Of a DNA stretch of 46,432 bases, positions 32,690 through 39,376 are shown piece after piece; positions within the stretch are counted from its first letter, which is position 1, and every line of letters starts with the position of its first letter. The notes under the pieces are model-generated. The model searched no databases. It was not told the DNA's origin and saw only the letters and a list, made by a program, of their open reading frames with translations. The translations under genes and the position numbers were made by a program. Origin of the DNA: an uncultured Clostridium sp. (GTDB taxonomy: Bacteria; Bacillota; Clostridia; TANB77; CAG-508); NCBI GenBank assembly GCA_900554565.1, contig USHX01000012.1, positions 1-46,432 on the forward strand. Direction: 5' to 3'.

Positions 32690-33064
32690 ATGGGAACTAT
32701 TAGAGTAGATCGGGAGACAGTAGTTTTTATCATGAATACTAAAAAAGGTGATGAACAACAAGAATACGAAAAAAAGATTGTAGAAAAAGTAAATAAAATA
32801 GAGGGAGTAAAACTTGTTTTATTGAAAAAAGAAAGGGACTTAAGGTATATAAAATATCACAATGTCTCAGTTGTTTTAACACCTGAAGAATTCTTTGAGA
32901 TACTTGGAGAAAACACAGGAAAAAAAGTGATTATTCTTTATGTTGAACCAGTAGATCAAAGAGACTTAGAAAACTTTAATGAAGAAAAACTAGAAGAAAT
33001 TTCAGAATTTGTTACAATAGTACCAGATTATGAAATTTTGGAGACGGATTTACAAGTTGTTTAA
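32690..33064 (+). CDS. hypothetical protein, 124 residues
   Basis: A soluble alpha/beta protein starting MGTIRVD and containing EKVNKIEGVKLVLLKKERDL, VSVVLTPEEFFEILGENTGK, and VIILYVEPVDQRDLENFNEE. The family is not recognised. AAGGGGGAAA gives a strong ribosome-binding site 7 nt before ATG 32690. Codon 8 is CGG (32711-32713), one of only three CGG codons in the window that stay in frame. A +1 move there would give GGG AGA CAG TAG and stop at once, so Arg is assumed. The gene has its own terminator and precedes prfA. Its function cannot be inferred. Confidence 0.7.
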   Translation: MGTIRVDRETVVFIMNTKKGDEQQEYEKKIVEKVNKIEGVKLVLLKKERDLRYIKYHNVSVVLTPEEFFEILGENTGKKVIILYVEPVDQRDLENFNEEKLEEISEFVTIVPDYEILETDLQVV

Positions 33065-33069
33065 AACCC

Positions 33070-33101
33070 AAAAGCGAAATGTGAATGCATTTCGCTTTTA
33101 A
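33070..33101 (+). terminator. terminator after the 32690 gene
   Basis: AAAAGCGAAATG pairs perfectly with CATTTCGCTTTT around a 6-nt loop. Confidence 0.85.
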
Positions 33102-33112
33102 AGTTTGAGTAC

Positions 33113-33141
33113 TTGTAAAAAGTGGTAAAATATAGTATAAT
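33113..33141 (+). promoter_or_regulatory. promoter of prfA
   Basis: TTGTAA (33113-33118), 17 nt, TATAAT (33136-33141), 33 nt before the start codon. Confidence 0.65.
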
Positions 33142-33174
33142 AGCAAAGTACAAAAAATAAAGGAGAAGATAAAA

Positions 33175-34236
33175 ATGTTTGAAAAGTTAGAAGCTGTAGA
33201 AAAGAGATATGAAGAGCTAACAAAACTAATAGCAGACCCAGAAGTAATATCAAAACAATCAGAATGGCAAAAACTAATGAAAGAGCACGCATCAATAGAA
33301 GAAATAGTATTAAAATTTAGAGAATATAAAAAAGCAAAACAAGCAATGGAAGAAGCAGAAGAACTAATGCAAGATCCAGACATGAAAGAACTTGCAGAAG
33401 AAGAATATTATTCAAATAAAGAACAACTACCAAAACTAGAAGAAGAATTAAAATTCTTATTAATACCAAAAGACCCAGATGATGACAAAAGCATTATGTG
33501 TGAAATAAGAGCAGGAGCTGGAGGAGAAGAAGCAGCACTATTTGCAGGAACACTATTTAGAATGTACTCAATGTATGCAGAAAAAAGAAGATGGAAACTA
33601 GAAGTATTAAACGAAAACGAAACAGGACTTGGAGGATATAAAGAAATATCATTCATGATAACAGGAAAAGGTGTATACAGTAGACTAAAATTCGAAAGTG
33701 GAGTACACAGAGTACAAAGAGTTCCAGACACAGAAAGCAGTGGAAGAATACACACATCAACAGCAACAGTTGCAGTACTTCCAGTAGTAGAAGATGTAGA
33801 AATAGAAATAAATCCATCAGACATAAAAATGGAAGTATTTAGAGCATCAGGAGCTGGAGGACAACACATAAACAAAACATCATCAGCAGTAAGACTAATA
33901 CACGAACCAACAGGAATAGTAGTAGAATGTCAAACAGAAAGATCACAATTCCAAAACAAAGACAATGCAATGAAAATGTTAAGAACAAAATTATATGAAA
34001 TAGAAAAAGAAAAACAAGACAGTGCAGTTGCAAATGCAAGAAGAGTACAAGTTGGTTCAGGAGACAGAAGCGAAAAAATAAGAACATACAACTATCCACA
34101 AGGAAGAATAACAGACCACAGAATAGGAATGAGCATATATCAAATGGAAAACTTCTTAAATGGAGACATTGATGAAATGATAGACAACTTGATTGCAGCA
34201 GATAGAGCAGAAAGATTAAAAGGAGAAGATGAATAA
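33175..34236 (+). CDS. prfA: peptide chain release factor 1
   Basis: RF1 ends translation at UAA and UAG. The 353-residue protein has the N-terminal helical domain, CEIRAGAGGEEAALFAG at about 106-122, RVPDTESSGRIHTSTATVAV at about 183-202 which contains the tip-loop codon-recognition region, and the catalytic GGQ in RASGAGGQHINKTSSAVRL at about 224-242. The full length agrees with RF1 rather than RF2, and no internal UGA frameshift of the prfB type is present. GGAG precedes the ATG. The following phosphodiesterase gene overlaps the stop by one base (TAATG). Confidence 0.96.
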   Translation: MFEKLEAVEKRYEELTKLIADPEVISKQSEWQKLMKEHASIEEIVLKFREYKKAKQAMEEAEELMQDPDMKELAEEEYYSNKEQLPKLEEELKFLLIPKDPDDDKSIMCEIRAGAGGEEAALFAGTLFRMYSMYAEKRRWKLEVLNENETGLGGYKEISFMITGKGVYSRLKFESGVHRVQRVPDTESSGRIHTSTATVAVLPVVEDVEIEINPSDIKMEVFRASGAGGQHINKTSSAVRLIHEPTGIVVECQTERSQFQNKDNAMKMLRTKLYEIEKEKQDSAVANARRVQVGSGDRSEKIRTYNYPQGRITDHRIGMSIYQMENFLNGDIDEMIDNLIAADRAERLKGEDE

Positions 34237-34778
34237 TGAAATTGTTAATAATATCAGATATTCATGGCTCTAGCTATTATGCAAAAAAGCTAGAAGAAAT
34301 ATACAATAAAGAAGAACCAGACAAATTAATAATCTTAGGTGACTTATATTATCATGGACCAAGAAATGAATTAACACAAGAATATGGGCCAATGGAAGTA
34401 GCAAAAATATTAAACTCATTAAAAGAAAATATGCTAGTAGTAAAAGGAAACTGCGATGCAGAAGTAGACGAAACAATATCAGAATTTAAGTTTAATGAAA
34501 ACATAGAACTTGAAATAGATGGGTTAAACATGTTTTTTACTCATGGACATAAATACAACATGGATATGTTGCCACCACTAGGCGTAAAAATAGATATAAT
34601 GTTTTATGGACATTTCCATACAGGATTTATAAAAGAAGAAAATGGAATAATATTTGCAAATCCAGGTTCCATTTCTTTACCAAGAAATGGAAGTGAACAT
34701 AGTTATTTAATATATGAAAATAGAAAATTAACATTGAAAGATGTTGAAGGAAATATTATAGAAAATAAAGAAATATAA
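34236..34778 (+). CDS. YfcE/MJ0936-type phosphodiesterase
   Basis: A small calcineurin-fold metallophosphoesterase of 180 residues. Metal-binding motifs: LLIISDIHGSSYYA (residues 2-15), IILGDLYYHGPRN at about 32-44, VVKGNCDAEVDE at about 68-79, FFTHGHKYN at about 100-108 and MFYGHFHTG at about 125-133, then NPGSISLPRNGS. These are the marks of YfcE-like phosphodiesterases with broad activity on small phosphodiesters; the true substrate is not known. Its ATG overlaps the prfA stop by one base, so translation is coupled. Confidence 0.9.
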   Translation: MKLLIISDIHGSSYYAKKLEEIYNKEEPDKLIILGDLYYHGPRNELTQEYGPMEVAKILNSLKENMLVVKGNCDAEVDETISEFKFNENIELEIDGLNMFFTHGHKYNMDMLPPLGVKIDIMFYGHFHTGFIKEENGIIFANPGSISLPRNGSEHSYLIYENRKLTLKDVEGNIIENKEI

Positions 34779-34831
34779 AAAGTAAAAAAGACAGAATCTA
34801 CAATTGTAGAAATCTGTCCTATTTACTTTTT
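34777..34831. terminator. two-way terminator between the phosphodiesterase and the 34839 gene
   Basis: AAAAAGTAAA and TTTACTTTTT form the outer arms and GACAGA/TCTGTC an inner stem. A/T runs on both sides let it work on both strands for the convergent genes. Confidence 0.8.
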
Positions 34832-34838
34832 AAACATA

Positions 34839-35402
34839 TTACTTATTTTCAGCAGCCTGTAAAGCTTTGTCGAGCATAAAATAAAAAAGTTTTTGACCTT
34901 CTACACAAGCCTCTTCGAAAATTTTATCATTTTCTTTTTGTTCATAGCGATCATGAACAAAATTAACAAAATTAGAAATTTCAGGAGTAAGCTCCACTTT
35001 ATTTTTACCTTCAATATCCAATAAATCAAAAACTCTTATAAATTCTTCATTCATAAAGTCCCAAACGGCCTTTCTTTTGAAGGTCTCTATTTTTTTGTTG
35101 TATAGAATTGTAGAACCAAACTCATCCCAAAGAAGACCGCATACAGAATAATGTAAGCCATTTTCATAAACTCTAGTAGTGAGTTTATTTTGGTTAAAAA
35201 CTTTAAATTTACTGTCATCAAAACCTAAAGCGATTTGTCTAGCATTTATAGGTGACACAGAACTAGGAGCTCTATAAACATATAAAGTGTCATTTACATA
35301 TTCGCTTAAAATAATGGTTGCTATAATATTAGAAGGAGAAAATGCTGTAACAGAAGCTAAAGCAGTAGCTTCTTCTAATGTTTTTACTGTTGTAATTTTC
35401 AT
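34839..35402 (-). CDS. hypothetical protein, 187 residues
   Basis: A soluble protein starting MKITTVKTLEEATALASVTA, with an alpha/beta N-terminal half (IATIILSEYVNDTLYVYRAP) and a helical C-terminal half (FMNEEFIRVFDLLDIEGKNK; the terminus is ALQAAENK). No membrane segment or known motif is found and I do not recognise the family. It has AAAGGA upstream of the ATG, a hairpin GTATGC/GCATAC in the leader and its own TTGACT-17-TATACT promoter at 35508-35536. It is a single-gene unit on the minus strand. Confidence 0.7.
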   Translation of the reverse strand: MKITTVKTLEEATALASVTAFSPSNIIATIILSEYVNDTLYVYRAPSSVSPINARQIALGFDDSKFKVFNQNKLTTRVYENGLHYSVCGLLWDEFGSTILYNKKIETFKRKAVWDFMNEEFIRVFDLLDIEGKNKVELTPEISNFVNFVHDRYEQKENDKIFEEACVEGQKLFYFMLDKALQAAENK

Positions 35403-35507
35403 ATTGAGTCCTTTGTATGCCTTTGCATACTTCCTTTCTTCTATATAATATGTTCAATATGCATTAACAAATGTCAATGTACTATAGACCTGAAAAAAGT
35501 CTGTTTT

Positions 35508-35536
35508 AGTATAACATATTTTATGTATACAGTCAA
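35508..35536 (-). promoter_or_regulatory. promoter of the 34839 gene
   Basis: Minus strand: TTGACT (35531-35536), 17 nt, TATACT (35508-35513). The leader of about 100 nt contains an AGAC...GTCT hairpin. Confidence 0.65.
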
Positions 35537-35639
35537 TTTTATAAATGAATGAATTTGAAAAAATGAAATATGTAAAGAAAATCAAAAATATCATAAAAGT
35601 TTTAAATAAAAAATAAACTAAAATAGGGAGTGATAACAT

Positions 35640-36376
35640 ATGGAAATAGTAAAAACAACCATATTAGGTTTATTTTTTGGAACATTTGGAACAACATTAG
35701 GGGGAATAATAGGTGTAATAATAAAAAAGAATTCAAATAAATTTTTAAGTTTCATATTATCATTTGCATCACGGACTAATGATGTCAATAATATGTTTTG
35801 ATTTATTGCCAGAAGCCTTAGGGATAAGCAATATTATTTATGTGATTTTAGGAACGATAATAGGAATTATAACAATGATTTTGTGTGATTTAATAGTAGA
35901 AAAGAAATTTACAATAAGGGAGACAAACCAAAAAGGAAAATTATTAAGAACGGGAATAATAGTATCAATAGGGCTTGCAATACACAATTTTCCAGAAGGA
36001 TTAGCAATTGGTTCAGGATTTGAAGCATCATTAAAACTTGGTTTAAGTTTGGCAATAGCAATATGCTTACATGACATACCAGAAGGAATATCAATGGCAG
36101 TACCAATGAAAAATGGAGGTATGAGAATTGGAAAAGTTATATTTTATGTAATATTATCTGGAATAACAACTGGAATCGGAGCATTTTTTGGAGCAATAGT
36201 AGGAAGTATATCAGAAACAATAATATCATTAAATCTGAGTTTTGCAGCAGGTGCAATGCTTTATATAGTATCAGGAGAACTACTACCAGAATCAAATAAA
36301 CTATACAATGGAAGAATAAGTGCAGTTCGGGAATATGATAGGATTTATTATAGGAATTGTAGCAACTCAAATATAA
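35640..36376 (+). CDS. ZIP-family metal transporter (contains two CGG +1 frameshifts)
   Basis: A zinc/divalent-metal importer of 244 residues in the GufA/ZupT branch. The zero frame from ATG 35640 (after GGGAG) reads MEIVKTTILGLFFGTFGTTL and stops soon after LSFASRTN. Skipping the C of CGG at 35772-35774 gives LSFASGLMMSIICFDLLPEA and continues through the metal-site helices IHNFPEGLAIGSGFEASL and CLHDIPEGISMAVPM (HNxPEG and HDxPEG motifs). A second shift, at CGG 36328-36330, converts a hydrophilic tail into SAVGNMIGFIIGIVATQI, the expected last membrane helix with a stop at 36376. Without both, the first and last helices are lost. Two identical-type lesions in one otherwise perfect gene argue against decay. 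Confidence 0.87.
35772..35775 (+). other. putative +1 recoding site (TCA CGG A)
   Basis: In-frame CGG following TCA. Reading GGA restores FASGLMMSI in the second membrane helix of the ZIP protein (site 5 of 6). Confidence 0.72.
36328..36331 (+). other. putative +1 recoding site (GTT CGG G)
   Basis: In-frame CGG following GTT. Reading GGG restores the terminal membrane helix of the ZIP protein (site 6 of 6, and the only one with GGG). Confidence 0.72.
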
Positions 36377-36407
36377 AAAGATTAATAATTTTTTATTTTT
36401 TATGTAT

Positions 36408-36435
36408 TGACAAGAAAAATAACTATTGATATATT
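36408..36435 (+). promoter_or_regulatory. promoter of the GLUG-repeat protein gene
   Basis: TTGACA (36408-36413), 16 nt, TATATT (36430-36435), with a leader of about 50 nt. Confidence 0.6.
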
Positions 36436-36491
36436 CATTTTGTATCTTATCACTAATAAGAATACAAAAGAAAATAAAGGGGGAAAATAGA

Positions 36492-39182
36492 GTGAGAAAA
36501 ACAAAAGAAAATGCTGGTATAACATTGATAGCTCTAGTAATAACAATAATAGTATTACTAATACTTGCAGGAATAAGCATAATAACACTAACAGGGCAAA
36601 ATGGAATACTAACACAGGCGAACAAAGCAAAACAAGAAAATGAGCTAGGTGAAGAAAAAGAAAGAGCAGGCCTAGTATCACAGGAACTAAAAATAGAAAA
36701 AGCACAAGGGAAAGATGTAGACAAAACAGGATTTCAAAAAATGGTAGATAGCCAATTCGGAAGTTCAAAAGCAACAGGAGATGTAGAAGACTCAACATAT
36801 GTAATAGTAGTAGCAAAGACAGGAAACATTTACTTAATAAATGAAGATGGAACAATAGATGAGGCTGGAAACAAAAATGACATGAAAAAAGATGAGAATC
36901 CTGGAGTGTTAGAAGACTTAGGTAACAACACATATGCAGTAAATAGCATAGAAGACTTAGTAGCTTTATCATACACAGTAAATAGTGGAACAGATACATA
37001 TGAAGGAAAAACAGTAACATTAGGAAGAAGCTTATATTTTAATGGAATGTTTGATTCATATGCAAATCCAGAATCAAAATATGAAGTGAAAACTAAAACA
37101 GAAAGAAATGAATCAACAAATGAAGAAACAGTAACAAAGCTAGGGTATATACCAAATGAAAGTTCAACGGCAACAATAAAAGAACTAGTGACAACAGGAG
37201 ATGGTTTTACTCCTATAGGACTAGTGGATGAAACAAATAGTTTCAAAGGTAACTTTGATGGAAAAAATAATTATATAGATGGATTATATGAAAAGTCTAA
37301 TACATTTGCTGGGCTAATAGGACAAACAAAAGGAACAGTAAAAATAAGTAATTTAGGAATAAAGAGTGGAACAATAAAAGCAGGAAGTTCTACAGGAGTG
37401 CTAGTAGGAATATCACAAGGAAATATAACGATTGAAAATTGTTATAACAAAAGTAATGTAAATGCAGGATATTGCAGTGCAGGAATGATAGGATTAACTT
37501 TTTCAAATGTCGACATAGATGATTGTTATAATAAAGGAATAATGACATCTGCAGTAGCAGGAGGATTAATAGGAAATTCTGTACAATCTGGAATAGTTAA
37601 TATAAGTAGAAGCCACAATGATGGAGATATAAATTCAGGCAGCAATTATAATGCTGGCGGGATTATGGGAGCAACGGAAGTAGAAGTAAACATAAATGAT
37701 AGTTACAACACAGGGAATATCCAAGGAAACAAAAGTACTTCTGGTGGAATAATAGGAAATGCTAGAGAAAACAAAGCTAAAATAACAAAATGTTATAATA
37801 AAGGAAGTGTTACAGGGACTACGGTAGGTGGAATTACTGGATTCAATGGAAAAATTGTTGATTGTTATAATACAGGAAAAATTGAATCAAATGAATTGAG
37901 CGGAAGTGCTGCTGGAGGAATCACAGGTAGATTTTCTGAACAAATAGAAAATTGCTATAACATAGGAAAAATAATGGGTGGAGATACAGTAGGTGGAATA
38001 GTAGCTCAAACAAGAAATGAAATTATCAATTGCTATAATACTGGGGAAATAGAATTAAGGGATAATAGTTCGATTGTTGGAGGTATTGCAGGACAAAGCT
38101 CAAATATAAGTAATTGTTATAATGAAAGCTCTATATTAGGAAATGGAAAAAGTATTTCTAATATTGCAGGAATATTAGCTATGCCAATTAGTTCGGAAAC
38201 AGAAATAACTAAGAGTTATAATATTGGAAATATAACTAGCCTAACAACAGGGAGAACTACAAATGTGGCAGGAATATGTGGAAATGGAAAAGTGACAGAT
38301 TGCTATAACAAAGGAGATATTCAAGGCATGAGTATTACGGCTGGAATAACAACAGGAACAGGTTTAGTAAGTGATAGTTATAATATGGGAAACATAGTTG
38401 GAAATACAGAGCCAACAGCAGGAATATCTGCTTTAGGAAGAGCTATTAACTGTTATAATACAGGAAATGTTAGTGGTAAAAATCTTACTGCCGGAATTTG
38501 TTATGGAGAAAGCAGAAATGCAGTTGTTGGATGTTATAATACTGGAAATATAACAGGAACTACATCTCCTGTAGCAGGAATAGTTTGTTTTGGAAATGCT
38601 AATAATTGTTACAATACGGGAAATGTAAGTGGAGAAAACTTAACAGCAGGGATTTGTGCTAATGGTAGTGAAGCTATTAATTGTTATAATAAAGGAAAAA
38701 TAACGGGAAAAGGTAATCCAGTTGCTGGAATATTTTGCTTTGGAACTATAACAAATTGTTATAATACAGGTGAGGTAACAGGAATTAGTGATTTAGTAGC
38801 TGGAATTATGACTTCTGGTAATGGAAAAAGTTGTTATAACACTGGAAAGATAATAGGAGGAAATGCTCCGACAGGAGGAATAAGTGCAATAGGAACTACG
38901 ACTAATTGTCATAATACTGGAGATATTTTAGGAAGTGCAACCCAGCTTATGTATGAAGTTGGATCATATAATAAAGAAAAATGCACCTATTTGAAAAAAT
39001 CAACTAATGCAAGAGCTGACGGAGCTGAAGGAAAAACAGGAGCCGAAATGAAAGAAATAATGGACTTACAAAAATTCGTAGAGCTAATGAACCAAAAAGT
39101 AGAAGAAAACAACAGCAATGCAAGCAACACAAAATGGAAGAAGTGGAAGCTAGTAAACGGAGTGCCAGTATTTGCTGAATAA
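36492..39182 (+). CDS. GLUG-repeat surface protein with pilin-like N-terminus
   Basis: An 896-residue secreted protein. It starts with GTG 36492, 8 nt after AGGGGG. The N-terminus has a basic leader and AGITLIALVITIIVLLILAG, a type IV pilin-like cleavage and helix motif, but with Ala where pilins have Glu at position 5. A charged region and a non-repeat domain (to about residue 280) are followed by about 19 GLUG-type repeats up to about residue 830, each of about 20-30 residues around CYNTGNIxG..xAGIxG, predicted to form a beta-solenoid. The end is helical with GVPVFAE. Such proteins are probably displayed on the surface and may be adhesins. No prepilin peptidase is in the window. Confidence 0.85.
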   Translation: MRKTKENAGITLIALVITIIVLLILAGISIITLTGQNGILTQANKAKQENELGEEKERAGLVSQELKIEKAQGKDVDKTGFQKMVDSQFGSSKATGDVEDSTYVIVVAKTGNIYLINEDGTIDEAGNKNDMKKDENPGVLEDLGNNTYAVNSIEDLVALSYTVNSGTDTYEGKTVTLGRSLYFNGMFDSYANPESKYEVKTKTERNESTNEETVTKLGYIPNESSTATIKELVTTGDGFTPIGLVDETNSFKGNFDGKNNYIDGLYEKSNTFAGLIGQTKGTVKISNLGIKSGTIKAGSSTGVLVGISQGNITIENCYNKSNVNAGYCSAGMIGLTFSNVDIDDCYNKGIMTSAVAGGLIGNSVQSGIVNISRSHNDGDINSGSNYNAGGIMGATEVEVNINDSYNTGNIQGNKSTSGGIIGNARENKAKITKCYNKGSVTGTTVGGITGFNGKIVDCYNTGKIESNELSGSAAGGITGRFSEQIENCYNIGKIMGGDTVGGIVAQTRNEIINCYNTGEIELRDNSSIVGGIAGQSSNISNCYNESSILGNGKSISNIAGILAMPISSETEITKSYNIGNITSLTTGRTTNVAGICGNGKVTDCYNKGDIQGMSITAGITTGTGLVSDSYNMGNIVGNTEPTAGISALGRAINCYNTGNVSGKNLTAGICYGESRNAVVGCYNTGNITGTTSPVAGIVCFGNANNCYNTGNVSGENLTAGICANGSEAINCYNKGKITGKGNPVAGIFCFGTITNCYNTGEVTGISDLVAGIMTSGNGKSCYNTGKIIGGNAPTGGISAIGTTTNCHNTGDILGSATQLMYEVGSYNKEKCTYLKKSTNARADGAEGKTGAEMKEIMDLQKFVELMNQKVEENNSNASNTKWKKWKLVNGVPVFAE

Positions 39183-39195
39183 AAATAAAATAAAA

Positions 39196-39234
39196 AATAA
39201 AGTCATAGAAATACAGAAATCTATGGCTTTATTT
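39196..39234 (+). terminator. terminator after the GLUG-repeat gene
   Basis: AATAAAGTCATAGA pairs with TCTATGGCTTTATT around a 10-nt loop, with one G-T wobble. Confidence 0.75.
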
Positions 39235-39302
39235 AATTGCAGAACAAACATAAGAACAAAAAAACCACACGAAAAAATGTTTGCAAAAATAACAAAAATA
39301 TA

Positions 39303-39331
39303 TTGACTTTACCAAAAGAAAAATGTATAAT
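39303..39331 (+). promoter_or_regulatory. promoter of pcrA
   Basis: TTGACT (39303-39308), 17 nt, TATAAT (39326-39331). The longer reading frame starts inside this -10 box, supporting the later ATG at 39377. Confidence 0.7.
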
Positions 39332-39376
39332 TCTGAAAGAAAAAATAAATGCAAAAACAAAAGAATGGAGAAAAAA

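Noticed and set aside
2781..36331. Simple reassignment of CGG to another amino acid
   Set aside because: A triplet reassignment would not change the frame. Downstream sequence at all six sites makes sense only in the +1 frame.
2235..36429. Treating spmA, walJ, ugtP, virD4 and the ZIP gene as pseudogenes
   Set aside because: Each has one or two single-base frame changes of one identical kind and no other lesion. Catalytic and structural motifs on both sides are intact, so the genes look selected.
36492..39182. CRISPR-like or satellite repeats
   Set aside because: The repeats keep one long open frame with GLUG-type protein repeats.
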